Numbered from the stretch's first letter, positions 1 through 6,939 are shown. The stretch: DNA of 14,524 nucleotides from Burkholderiales bacterium UBA4615 (GCA_002386465.1 DGIT01000042.1:7259-21782); one strand, 5' to 3'. Notes: generated from the sequence alone by a model not told the origin. Numbers and translations are program-made.

Positions 1-66
1 CTGGCCGATGACGATCGGGCCGGCGCCAATGATGAGGATGCTCTTGAGGTCAGTACGCTTGGGCAT
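1..66 (-). CDS. carB: Carbamoyl-phosphate synthase large subunit, N-terminal fragment (runs off the window)
   Basis: Only the first 22 codons are present. The translation begins MPKRTDLKSILIIGAGPIVI, which matches the conserved N-terminus of CarB, where the GAGPIVIGQ stretch opens the first ATP-grasp half. CarB uses the ammonia released by CarA, bicarbonate and two ATP to make carbamoyl phosphate for the pyrimidine and arginine pathways. The ATG lies one base after the carA stop codon (TGA-T-ATG), so the two subunits are almost certainly translated from one message. The gene is truncated only by the window edge; I see no damage in the visible part. Confidence 0.93.
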   Translation of the reverse strand, partial: MPKRTDLKSILIIGAGPIVIGQ

Positions 67-67
67 A

Positions 68-1231
68 TCAGGCGGCCTTTTTCTGCATCAGGCCGACGAA
101 GCGGTCGAACAGGTAGGAAATATCGTGTGGACCGGGGCTCGCCTCGGGGTGTCCCTGAAAACAGAAGGCCGGCCGATCAGTGCGGGCGAGCCCCTGAATG
201 GAACCATCGAAGAGCGAGACGTGCGTGACTTCGAGGGTGGCCGGCAAACTGGCCGGGTCGACTGCAAAGCCGTGATTCTGGCTGGTGATCAGGACTTGCC
301 CGGTCTGCAGATCCTTCACAGGATGGTTGGCTCCATGGTGGCCGAACTTCATCTTGAGCGTGCGCGCGCCGGATGCGAGCCCCATGATCTGATGCCCCAA
401 GCAGATGCCGAAGGTGGGCAGACCGGAATCGATCAGCTCGCGTGCCGCCGCAATCGCGTAATCGCAGGGCTCCGGGTCGCCAGGGCCATTGGAGAGAAAG
501 ACGCCATCAGGGCGCATGGCCAGAACCTCGGCGGCAGACGTGCGCGCGGGCACCACCGTGAGTTCGCAGCCTCGATCAGCCAGCATGCGCAGGATGTTGC
601 GCTTCACGCCGAAGTCGAAGGCCACCACCTTGAAGCGCTGAGGTGCTGCACTTGCCGCCTGCGCCACATGGCCCACGCCGAGCTTCCAGCTGCCTTCGGT
701 CCAGGCATACGGCGCTGCCACGCTTACCACCTGCGCCAGGTCCATGCCGGCCAGACCGGCAAATCCGCGGGCAGCCATCAGGGCGGCCGCTTCATCGAGC
801 GGCTCTCCCGCGCGGGTGCCGGCGAGCAGGCAGCCGGACTGAGCGCCACTTTCGCGCAAGATGCGGGTCAGCTTGCGGGTGTCGATCCCGGCGATACCCT
901 GTACGCCCGCTGCGGCCAGATAGTCCGACAGCGTCTGAGTACTGCGAAAGTTGGACTCACGAAGCGGCAGATCCTTGATGATCAGGCCCGCTGCGTAAAT
1001 GCCGGCGGCCTCCTCGTCTTCAGGATTGACGCCGCAGTTGCCAATATGCGGATAGGTCAGCGTGACGATCTGACGGCTGTAGCTCGGATCGGTGAGGATT
1101 TCCTGGTATCCGGTCAGGGCAGTGTTGAACACCACCTCACCGACGGATTGTCCGGGTGCGCCGATCGAATGGCCGCGAAAGACCGTGCCATCGGCGAGAG
1201 CGAGGATGGCGGGCGGAAGTTGAGGCAGCAA
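68..1231 (-). CDS. carA: Carbamoyl-phosphate synthase small (glutaminase) subunit
   Basis: CarA hydrolyses glutamine and passes ammonia to CarB. From the chosen start the protein is 387 residues, close to the 382 of E. coli CarA. The N-terminal domain has LTGYQEILTDPSYSRQIVTL and IDTRKLTR. The C-terminal class I amidotransferase domain carries the nucleophile Cys277 in FGICLGHQ and the His361/Glu363 pair in FQGHPEASPGPHD, so the catalytic triad is complete. The open frame extends upstream to an ATG at 1318, but the 29 extra residues (MCRLPAVCSDG...) have no counterpart in the family. I prefer the TTG at 1231, which has GGAG six bases upstream and puts the first conserved segment (AILALADGTVFRGHSIGA) about ten residues in. 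It is followed at once by carB. Confidence is very high for the gene and moderate for the TTG start. Confidence 0.96.
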   Translation of the reverse strand: MLPQLPPAILALADGTVFRGHSIGAPGQSVGEVVFNTALTGYQEILTDPSYSRQIVTLTYPHIGNCGVNPEDEEAAGIYAAGLIIKDLPLRESNFRSTQTLSDYLAAAGVQGIAGIDTRKLTRILRESGAQSGCLLAGTRAGEPLDEAAALMAARGFAGLAGMDLAQVVSVAAPYAWTEGSWKLGVGHVAQAASAAPQRFKVVAFDFGVKRNILRMLADRGCELTVVPARTSAAEVLAMRPDGVFLSNGPGDPEPCDYAIAAARELIDSGLPTFGICLGHQIMGLASGARTLKMKFGHHGANHPVKDLQTGQVLITSQNHGFAVDPASLPATLEVTHVSLFDGSIQGLARTDRPAFCFQGHPEASPGPHDISYLFDRFVGLMQKKAA

Positions 1232-1447
1232 GGAAGACTCCAGGTCGGAACCACCCGTCGCGACGTTGCGCCCGCACGCTGCCCGCCCATCCGAACAGAC
1301 GGCGGGCAAGCGGCACAAGAAAGCGATCTTCGTGCGGTCGTCGGGTGCTGGCGAAACGCTCGCGAAGCGGGTTTCAACCTGCTCCGGGGCGCCCGGCCAA
1401 CCTGAGCCGGCAAGACGAACTGCGCACAGGCACTGAGACGGGTAAAC
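1232..1447 (-). promoter_or_regulatory. Long structured 5' leader of carA
   Basis: About 215 bases separate the predicted transcription start from the carA start codon. Reading the minus strand, I see CCGGC (1410-1406) pairing with GCCGG (1397-1393), and CCGGG (1396-1392) pairing with CCCGG (1388-1384). The two hairpins share bases 1393-1396, so they cannot form together. A third, perfect 8-bp hairpin, TGCCCGCC (1308-1301) with GGCGGGCA (1287-1280) and a 13-base loop, ends about 50 bases before the TTG start. No T-tract follows any of them, so an ordinary intrinsic attenuator is not visible. carAB is commonly controlled by pyrimidines and arginine; that this leader does so here is inference. 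Confidence 0.4.
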
Positions 1448-1453
1448 CTTCGA

Positions 1454-1462
1454 ATTCTAGCA
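1454..1462 (-). promoter_or_regulatory. Extended -10 promoter for carA
   Basis: The minus strand reads TGTGCTAGAATTCG, with TAGAAT as the -10 hexamer (1459-1454) preceded by TGC (1462-1460), an extended -10 element. No good -35 hexamer lies 16-18 bases upstream (best is CCTGGT at 1482-1477), as is usual for extended -10 promoters. It sits in the gap after the upstream deacetylase stop codon. Predicted transcription start is near 1447. Confidence 0.55.
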
Positions 1463-1495
1463 CAGCGCGCCGATGCACCAGGATAGGCAAGCGCC

Positions 1496-2530
1496 TCAGA
1501 CAGACTCGAAACCCTGCAGCACATTGACCGCGTTGACACCGATATCGTCGACTGCGTAGCCGCCTTCCATGACGAACAGCGTAGGCCGCGCGAGCCGGCC
1601 GATCGCCTCGCCGATGCGCAGGTAATCGGCATTGACCAGCTTGAACGCCGAGATCGGATCGTGCTCAAAGGTATCGACCCCGAGCGATACCACCACAGCG
1701 TCGGGGCTGAACGCCTGAATGCGCAAACAGGCATCCTGCAGTGCCTGTGCGTAACCGGTGGACCAGGCGGTCGCGCGTGGCAGCGGATAGTTGTGGTTCA
1801 AGCCCAGCCCCGGGCCTTCGCCGCGCTCGTCGGCATAGCCTGAAAAGTACGGGTATTCGGCGCGCGGATCACCATGAATGGAGGCGACAAGCACCGCAGG
1901 GTCGCGATAGAAGATGCTCTGCGAGCCGTTGCCGTGGTGATAGTCCACATCCAGCACCGCCACCCGCGCCGCGCCGCCATCCATCAACCAACGGACTGCG
2001 ATGGCGGCATTGTTGAGATAGCAGTATCCGCCCATGTAGTCGGCTGCGGCATGATGACCCGGCGGACGGCACAGGGCGAACACCGCGCGATCGCCCGCTT
2101 GCAGGCGCTGCGCCCCGGTCAGCGCCACATTGGCCGAGGCGCGCACAGCGGCCCAGGTGCCTGCCGTGATCGGCACGCCCGCATCCATCGAGAAATAGCC
2201 CATCTTGCCGTCGATGTGTTCGGGCTCCCGGTCGGTACGCAAGTCGCGCACGGGCCATACCAGCGGCAAGGCATCATGGGCGCGCCCCAGTGCCGACCAC
2301 TGCGACCACGCATGCTCCAGAAATTGCAGATAGCGCGCGCCGTGCACACGGGCCAGGGGCGACATGCCGAACTCTGTGGGCGACGCAATGGGCCCGAGCG
2401 CAACGGCCTTGACGCGCGCAAGAATCATGTCGATACGACTGGGCATCTCAAAGCAGGGCTGCAGGATACCGTCGATGAGTTCGGCTTTACCGTGGTGGAG
2501 CCGATGGTCTTCAGTGTGAACGGTCAGCAT
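1496..2530 (-). CDS. Acetylpolyamine amidohydrolase-type (class II HDAC-family) deacetylase
   Basis: This is a 344-residue zinc-dependent deacylase of the arginase/histone-deacetylase fold. It aligns over its whole length with the Mycoplana ramosa acetylpolyamine amidohydrolase as I remember it (341 residues), including its N-terminal pattern (SEDHKLRNAKTEL there, TEDHRLHHGKAEL here). The catalytic set is complete: the His159-His160 pair in CRPPGHHAAADYMGGYC, zinc ligands Asp196 and His198 in LDVDYHHGNGS, Asp286 in SLGVDTFEHDP, and Tyr325 in MEGGYAVDDIG. The likely reaction is removal of acetyl groups from acetylated polyamines or similar small amines in the cytoplasm. A bacterial acetyl-lysine deacetylase role cannot be excluded. 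AGGG lies seven bases before the ATG. The start is 12 bases after the DUF4230 stop, so the two are probably co-transcribed. Confidence 0.88.
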   Translation of the reverse strand: MLTVHTEDHRLHHGKAELIDGILQPCFEMPSRIDMILARVKAVALGPIASPTEFGMSPLARVHGARYLQFLEHAWSQWSALGRAHDALPLVWPVRDLRTDREPEHIDGKMGYFSMDAGVPITAGTWAAVRASANVALTGAQRLQAGDRAVFALCRPPGHHAAADYMGGYCYLNNAAIAVRWLMDGGAARVAVLDVDYHHGNGSQSIFYRDPAVLVASIHGDPRAEYPYFSGYADERGEGPGLGLNHNYPLPRATAWSTGYAQALQDACLRIQAFSPDAVVVSLGVDTFEHDPISAFKLVNADYLRIGEAIGRLARPTLFVMEGGYAVDDIGVNAVNVLQGFESV

Positions 2531-2542
2531 GCTGCAGCCCTG

Positions 2543-3394
2543 TTAAAGCCGTGACGACCGGTCGTCTGCGCCTTGAGATGGGTGCGCGGCATCCCGCTCA
2601 ATCGCCGCGCCTGGCGAGGGCCGCACCATGGCCTCAGCCCCCAGGTGAGGATCGGATCGTGAGGCCGACTCAAGCGCCGAGGTATTGACGTCGGTGGACA
2701 ACTCCTGGCGTGCCGCAAAGCGTACCTGCACGACGGGATAGCCCAGCGGACGCACCAGCATCGACAAGGTGGTGTGCGCCGAGCGCTCCACCTGCTCGCG
2801 ATAGCGTTCGGCCAGAGATTGGGCCTGCGTCATGGCATGGGAGCGTGCCGCCGCGATCAGGCGGTTCTTGTCGTCTTCATTGAAACTGCCGTCGAAAAAA
2901 CCCTGCACCAGATCGGGCAGCAACCAGGGCAGCAGCTTGGCGCGCTGCTCATCGTAAAAGGCAAGGTCCTTGACCGAGACATCGACCCGGCACGGCGGCA
3001 TATCGATCACCGCCACCGCAGGCGCCTGGGCACTGCCAGGCGCAGGCCCGACATCAGTCAGCGATTGCACCGCCTCGACGCGGAACTGGCCGCTGCGCAG
3101 GTCGTAGCGAAAGTCCATCTCGAACTCGAACACCATGGCGAGCTTTTTCTTGGTGAACGCCCAGGACAGGTACTTGCGCCCGAAATCACCAAAGGTGTGA
3201 TCGCTGTGGGTGATCAGGTCTTTGCTCACGGCTTTGAACACCGAGAGCTCACCGATGGCACGCAACTCGTCGATGGAACTGCGCACAACCACCTCTCTGG
3301 GGGCCGGCGGGCGGCGGCGCGAATGCCACAACCAGCCACCGCCAAAACCAATGAAAAGAAAAGCAATCAGACCGAGCAGTTGGGCGAGATCCAT
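2543..3394 (-). CDS. DUF4230-type membrane-anchored protein of unknown function
   Basis: A 283-residue protein. One N-terminal hydrophobic segment (about residues 4-24, LAQLLGLIAFLFIGFGGGWLW) followed by SRRRP suggests a single membrane anchor, with the orientation unclear. The body begins with SSIDELRAIGELSVFKAVSKD, which I recognise as typical of the DUF4230 family, whose function is not known. The remainder is a mixed hydrophilic domain including two aromatic strands (MVFEFEMDFRYDL) and a helical part (DKNRLIAAARSHAMTQAQSL). The last 50 or so residues (from about LSTDVNTSALESASRSD) are low-complexity, probably disordered, and end in RSSRL. No clear ribosome binding site precedes the ATG. 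The gene follows a probable terminator, so it likely begins its own transcription unit with the deacetylase downstream. The family assignment is from memory of sequence patterns. Confidence 0.75.
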   Translation of the reverse strand: MDLAQLLGLIAFLFIGFGGGWLWHSRRRPPAPREVVVRSSIDELRAIGELSVFKAVSKDLITHSDHTFGDFGRKYLSWAFTKKKLAMVFEFEMDFRYDLRSGQFRVEAVQSLTDVGPAPGSAQAPAVAVIDMPPCRVDVSVKDLAFYDEQRAKLLPWLLPDLVQGFFDGSFNEDDKNRLIAAARSHAMTQAQSLAERYREQVERSAHTTLSMLVRPLGYPVVQVRFAARQELSTDVNTSALESASRSDPHLGAEAMVRPSPGAAIERDAAHPSQGADDRSSRL

Positions 3395-3427
3395 AGGGCG
3401 TGTGTCGAAAATGAATAAAACGCTGCT

Positions 3428-3463
3428 AAAAAAGGCGCCGTGCTGAAGGCCATGCGGCCCTCA
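3428..3463 (-). terminator. Probable terminator after the dnaX-recR-MAPEG cluster
   Basis: On the minus strand TGAGGGCC (3463-3456) pairs with GGCCTTCA (3451-3444) across a GCAT loop, an 8-bp stem with one G-T pair. The stem begins with the stop codon of the MAPEG gene. A run of six T follows at 3433-3428, but ten bases (GCACGGCGCC) lie between stem and T-run, so the form is imperfect. Confidence 0.5.
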
Positions 3464-3841
3464 GACGCCCAGCACGAAGATCCAGACTGTCACAGCAAAA
3501 CCTGCCATCCAGACCAGCGATCGGGCCGCCGCCCGATCGCTCACATAGAGCCCGATATAGACCAGGCGCAGTGCCAGCCAGATGGCAGCGAGCAGATCCA
3601 GCCTGGCTTGCGGGGCGCCGAAGACATGGGCACCGATCACGGCTGCGGCAAAAAAGGGCAGCGCCTCGAAGGTATTGTTCATGGCCGCGACTGCGCGGGA
3701 GCGGTAGCCGCCCAGCGCCTTTTCCCACTCGCGGGGATTGGCATTGTCGTAGTCGCGCCGACCGGCCTTGGCGATGCCCGCGCACACCAGGGGCAGGAAA
3801 AATGAAGCCAGCAGGATCCACCAGGCAAAGGTTGGTTTCAT
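3461..3841 (-). CDS. MAPEG-family small integral membrane protein
   Basis: A 126-residue protein with about four hydrophobic segments. The first is near residues 5-22 (FAWWILLASFFLPLVCAG) and the last near the C-terminus (LVWMAGFAVTVWIFVLGV). The stretch RSRAVAAMNNTFEALPFFAAAVI, followed by ALRLVYIGLYVSDRAAARS, is the pattern of the MAPEG family (membrane-associated proteins in eicosanoid and glutathione metabolism). Bacterial members are mostly uncharacterised, and the glutathione link is a family inference. The frame is open further upstream, but the ATG at 3841 gives the usual length of about 130 residues. It starts 46 bases after the recR stop on the same strand, so it is probably the last gene of the dnaX-ybaB-recR transcript, ending in a hairpin that includes its own stop codon. 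Confidence 0.85.
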   Translation of the reverse strand: MKPTFAWWILLASFFLPLVCAGIAKAGRRDYDNANPREWEKALGGYRSRAVAAMNNTFEALPFFAAAVIGAHVFGAPQARLDLLAAIWLALRLVYIGLYVSDRAAARSLVWMAGFAVTVWIFVLGV

Positions 3842-3887
3842 GATGAGTAGAGGTCCATGAGAAGGATCAGTGGGTGGGTGTGCCGGA

Positions 3888-4487
3888 CTATTCCATTCGC
3901 CTTCGATCGCGCATGGCCTGGGCCACGGTGGCCGCGTCGACATATTCCAGTTCGCCGCCAACCGGCACACCGCGCGCCAGTCTCGACACTTTGAGTCCAC
4001 GCGCGCGCAGCATGGCGCCGATGTAATGCGCGGTGGCTTCGCCTTCCTGCGTGAAATTGGTGGCCAGGATCACCTCGGTGACCACGCCATCGCAGGCTCG
4101 GGCCAGCAGCCGGTCGAAATGAATTTCTGCAGGCCCGATGCCGTCCAGCGGTGACAGGTGCCCCATGAGCACGAAGTACAGCCCTTCGAAGGCCAGCGTC
4201 TGTTCGACCGTGACCTGGTCGGCCGGGGTTTCCACGACACACAACAGGGTCGGGTCACGCCGGCTGGAATTGCAGGTTTCGCACACCTCGAATTCAGTGA
4301 AGGTGTTGCAGCGAGCGCAATGGCGAATGCGTGAGACCGCATCGATCAGCGCACCGGCGATGGCTTCGCCTGCCTCGCGATCATGCTGCAACAGGTGATA
4401 AGCGTACCGCTGGGCTGTGCGAGGCCCCACCCCGGGCAGCCGCTTGAGCGCGCTGACCAGCACATCCAGTGCCGCGGAAGATCGCAT
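3888..4487 (-). CDS. recR: Recombination mediator RecR
   Basis: RecR, with RecF/RecO, loads RecA onto gapped single-stranded DNA during recombinational repair. The 199 residues match the usual family length. The parts are in order: an N-terminal helix-hairpin-helix (LPGVGPRTAQRYAYHLLQ, about 17-34), a four-cysteine zinc finger (Cys57, Cys60, Cys69, Cys72), and the Toprim domain from about residue 81 with Glu86 in CVVETPAD. The conserved MGHLSPLDGIGP and ATNFTQEGEATAHYI segments follow, and the Walker-B-like RGVPVGGELEYVD near the C-terminus. It lies 51 bases after ybaB in the conserved dnaX-ybaB-recR order. I see no clear ribosome binding site in front of the ATG; translation may rely on coupling or re-initiation from ybaB. 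Confidence 0.97.
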   Translation of the reverse strand: MRSSAALDVLVSALKRLPGVGPRTAQRYAYHLLQHDREAGEAIAGALIDAVSRIRHCARCNTFTEFEVCETCNSSRRDPTLLCVVETPADQVTVEQTLAFEGLYFVLMGHLSPLDGIGPAEIHFDRLLARACDGVVTEVILATNFTQEGEATAHYIGAMLRARGLKVSRLARGVPVGGELEYVDAATVAQAMRDRRRME

Positions 4488-4538
4488 GCGAACGGGCAGC
4501 CGATGGGTGCGGTGCAGTCAGTCTGCCAGTTGGCCCGA

Positions 4539-4865
4539 TCAGAACGGCATCTTGAAGCCGGGCGGCAAGGGCAGCCCTGAGGTGATCGAGGCCATGCGCT
4601 CGGAGGACGTCTGCTCGGCCCGACGCAGGGCGTCATTCATGGCCGCAGTGACCAGGTCTTCGAGCATTTCCTTGTCGTCGCCCATGAGACTTGGATCGAT
4701 GGTCACCCGCTTGACGTCGTTGCGACAGGTGACGACCACCTTCACCAGACCGGCGCCTGATTGGCCTTCGACCTCGACGTTGGCAAGTTGCTCCTGCGCC
4801 TTCTTGAGGTTGTCCTGCATCTGCTGGGCCTGCTTCATGAGGCCGGCAAGCTGGTTCTTCATCAT
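4539..4865 (-). CDS. ybaB: YbaB/EbfC-family nucleoid-associated DNA-binding protein
   Basis: A 108-residue protein, the usual family length. It starts MMKNQLAGLMKQAQQMQDNL, the long N-terminal helix, followed by ANVEVEGQSGAGLVKVVVTC, the beta core that carries the family's V.G...GGLV..-type pattern, and ends with a helix (LVTAAMNDALRRAEQ) and a Pro/Gly-rich tail. Family members form tweezer-like dimers that bind DNA without strong sequence preference. Two ATG codons are adjacent. AGGAG lies seven bases before the first, so I take 4865. That ATG overlaps the dnaX stop (ATGA), pointing to coupled translation. The position between dnaX and recR is conserved in many bacteria. Confidence 0.96.
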   Translation of the reverse strand: MMKNQLAGLMKQAQQMQDNLKKAQEQLANVEVEGQSGAGLVKVVVTCRNDVKRVTIDPSLMGDDKEMLEDLVTAAMNDALRRAEQTSSERMASITSGLPLPPGFKMPF

Positions 4866-6667
4866 GATGGTTCTCCTGGCGGGCCAAGCGGCCGGATCGA
4901 GTCGGGCAGGATCGTACCGTCGAATCCGCTCAACAGGGTTTTGACGAAATCATCACCTTCAATGGTGGCACGCGCCTCGGCATGCGCCTGCGCTTGCTCA
5001 CGGGTGCGCACCGCAGCCGCCGTGGTGCCCTGCACCGCGCCCACTTCCACGCGCAACGCGACCGGCCGACCAAAGTGCGTGGCCAGCACCTCGCGCACCT
5101 TGCCGACCAGTGCCGGTTCGGCCAGCGGCTTGACCGGCACACGCAGGGTAAAGCCCTCTGCATCGGCACGCAGCAATTCGCTTTGCGTCATGAACTGGCC
5201 GACCAGACCGGCACGGCCCAGGCGCGCATTGACCGCAGCGGCCAGTGCAGGCCAGTCGCCATCGAAGGCGATCGGTGCGGGGACTGCAGCCTGTGCAGCC
5301 TCGGCGGGTTCGGCGACCGGAGCCGTGTGTACAACAGGCGCAGCAGGTGCGGCAGATACGCCGGCCGACGGCGGGGACATTGGGGCCGCACGCGGCGCCT
5401 GCTCGACAGGAACAGGATTGGCAGGGCCCAGGGGGCGGGCCTGCGGCCTGGCCGCCAGCGAGGCCGATGCGCTGCGCGGCGAGGCCTGCAGCGCAGCACG
5501 CGCAGCCGCAGCACCCGAGGGCGGCGCGGACGGTGTGCTCGTGGGGGCGCGGTCCGTGGGTGAGGCCACTGCCCGCGCCGGTTCTGTGCCATCCGCCTGG
5601 AAGGCCAGCATGCGCAGCAACACCATGGTGAATCCGGCATGCGGATCGGGGGCCAGGGGCAGGTCGCGCGCACCATGAATCAGGATCTGATACCAGACCT
5701 GCAAGTCTTCAGGCCGGATACGCGGGGCCAACGCCAGGGCCGATTGCGCATCATCATCCTCGCCCGGCAAGGCATTGACCTGCGCCAGCGCCACCCGCTG
5801 AAGCTGGGCGGCAAGCTCCAGCAAGGTGCGGTCAAACGGCGCATTGCCGATCAGCATGTCGTCGGCCACCGCCACCAGCGCGCGCCCATCGCCTGCCAGC
5901 AGACTCTCGAGGATGCGCTCGATGTCGCGCCGGTCGACCACACCGAGCATCTCGCGCACGCCCGATTCTTCGATCTGCCCGGCGCCATGCGAGATGGCCT
6001 GATCGAGCAGCGAGAGCGCATCGCGCATGCTGCCCGCCGCAGCGCGCCCGATCAGAGCCAGCGCGGCCGGTTGCGACGGCACGGACTCGGCCTGCAGCAC
6101 GGCCTCGAGGTGACGCGCGATGACCGGGCCCGGCAGATTCTTGAGGTTGAATTGCAGGCAACGCGACAGCACCGTGACCGGCACCTTGCGCGGATCGGTG
6201 GTGGCCAGGATGAACACCACATGAGAAGGCGGCTCTTCCAGGGTCTTGAGCATCGCGTTGAACGCATGCCCGCTGAGCATGTGCACCTCGTCGATCATGT
6301 AGACCTTGTAGCGCCCCGATACCGGTGCGTACACCACCTGCTCGAGGAGCTGACTCATCTCCTCAACGCCACGGTTGGAGGCCGCATCCATCTCGACATA
6401 GTCGGCAAAGCCGCCCTGCTCGATCGCCACACAGGCGCCGCACTGACCGCAGGGGTGTGCCGTAACGCCGGTTTCACAGTTCAGCGCCCGCGCCAGGATG
6501 CGCGACACCGTGGTCTTGCCCACACCGCGCGTGCCAGTGAACAGATAGGCGTGATGCAGCCGGCCCGTATCGAGCGCGTGGCTCAGGGCCCGGACGACAT
6601 GCTCCTGACCGACCAGCGACTCGAAATCTCGCGGACGCCACTTGCGGGCAAGGACCTGATGGGACAT
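4862..6667 (-). CDS. dnaX: DNA polymerase III subunits tau/gamma
   Basis: DnaX forms the ATPase of the clamp loader and, as tau, joins the polymerase cores. The 601 residues begin MSHQVLARKWRPRDFESLVG, a near-invariant DnaX start, so the ATG at 6667 is preferred over an in-frame upstream ATG at 6802 that would read through the SRP RNA. The AAA+ domain has Walker A GTRGVGKT (45-52), zinc-binding Cys64, Cys73, Cys76 and Cys79, Walker B VYMIDEVH (122-129), and the SRC motif with arginine finger Arg169. A clamp-loader collar follows. A Pro/Ala-rich linker (about 375-470) then leads to the C-terminal tau domain (SRLP-type WPALAAAVNARLG onwards). I see no A-rich slippery heptamer, so production of a separate short gamma is not evident. 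The gene overlaps ybaB by four bases. Confidence 0.97.
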   Translation of the reverse strand: MSHQVLARKWRPRDFESLVGQEHVVRALSHALDTGRLHHAYLFTGTRGVGKTTVSRILARALNCETGVTAHPCGQCGACVAIEQGGFADYVEMDAASNRGVEEMSQLLEQVVYAPVSGRYKVYMIDEVHMLSGHAFNAMLKTLEEPPSHVVFILATTDPRKVPVTVLSRCLQFNLKNLPGPVIARHLEAVLQAESVPSQPAALALIGRAAAGSMRDALSLLDQAISHGAGQIEESGVREMLGVVDRRDIERILESLLAGDGRALVAVADDMLIGNAPFDRTLLELAAQLQRVALAQVNALPGEDDDAQSALALAPRIRPEDLQVWYQILIHGARDLPLAPDPHAGFTMVLLRMLAFQADGTEPARAVASPTDRAPTSTPSAPPSGAAAARAALQASPRSASASLAARPQARPLGPANPVPVEQAPRAAPMSPPSAGVSAAPAAPVVHTAPVAEPAEAAQAAVPAPIAFDGDWPALAAAVNARLGRAGLVGQFMTQSELLRADAEGFTLRVPVKPLAEPALVGKVREVLATHFGRPVALRVEVGAVQGTTAAAVRTREQAQAHAEARATIEGDDFVKTLLSGFDGTILPDSIRPLGPPGEPS

Positions 6668-6721
6668 GGCGGGAGCCTGGAGAAACGGCGGTTGCCGGGG
6701 TGGCCGAGGCGGCCCAATCAG

Positions 6722-6831
6722 CAGGGGTGGACGAGCCTGACCCTCGGCACTTCCGGAAAGCGGCGTTGGCTGCTTCCTTCCGGACCTGACCAGGTGGACC
6801 ACGCCGGAATGCGAGGAGGCCCGTCCACCCC
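6722..6831 (-). ncRNA. ffs: 4.5S signal recognition particle RNA
   Basis: The minus strand contains the diagnostic domain IV of bacterial SRP RNA at 6791-6768: GGTCAGGTCCGGAAGG followed by AAGCAGCC, including the GGAA tetraloop and the internal loops that bind Ffh. The ends pair: GGGGTGGACGGGCC (from 6831) with GGCTCGTCCACCCC (to 6724) form the closing helix, giving a hairpin RNA of about 110 bases like the E. coli 114-base form. With Ffh it targets nascent membrane proteins to FtsY and SecYEG. It lies on the same strand as dnaX, 55 bases upstream, with no T-tract between. Ends are set by base pairing only and could be off by several bases. Confidence 0.94.
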
Positions 6832-6832
6832 G

Positions 6833-6838
6833 ATTGTA
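6833..6838 (-). promoter_or_regulatory. Possible -10 element for ffs
   Basis: The minus strand reads GCTGATACAATCGGGG, with TACAAT a good -10 hexamer just before the SRP RNA. It is unusually close: a normal 6-7 base spacing would start transcription near 6826, inside the closing helix as I drew it. No convincing -35 lies upstream (GCAGTC at 17 bases). Either the true 5' end is a few bases inside the helix or the real promoter lies farther upstream and the 5' end is processed. Confidence 0.35.
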
Positions 6839-6896
6839 TCAGCCGGGTCCCACGCGACTGCGTAGCGCAGCGGCCGACACCTGCGCCGCCTCGCTG

Positions 6897-6905
6897 TGGT
6901 AACGT
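6897..6905 (+). promoter_or_regulatory. Weak extended -10-like element for trxA
   Basis: CTGTGGTAACGTCC contains TGG (6897-6899) directly before TAACGT (6900-6905), an extended -10-like arrangement 35 bases before the trxA start. The -35 region is poor. It is the best candidate in the short divergent region between ffs and trxA. Confidence 0.3.
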
Positions 6906-6939
6906 CCTGCGGTTTCAACGCTCGAACGCGGGAGCGCAC

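Noticed and set aside
8..1405. A 465-codon plus-strand open frame across carA
   Set aside because: It is the exact antisense of a well-matched carA and reads as Arg/Ala/Gly/His-rich nonsense with no recognisable domain. Long antisense frames are expected at this GC content.
4862..6667. Programmed frameshift site for DnaX gamma
   Set aside because: I looked for an A-rich heptamer of the A-AAA-AAG kind on the minus strand of dnaX and saw none.
6668..6802. Upstream extension of dnaX to an ATG at 6802
   Set aside because: It would translate through the SRP RNA core and add 45 Pro/Arg-rich residues before the invariant MSHQVLARKWRP start.
5639..6865. A 408-codon plus-strand open frame opposite dnaX and ffs
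   Set aside because: It runs through the SRP RNA and the DnaX ATPase domain in antisense and shows no family motif.
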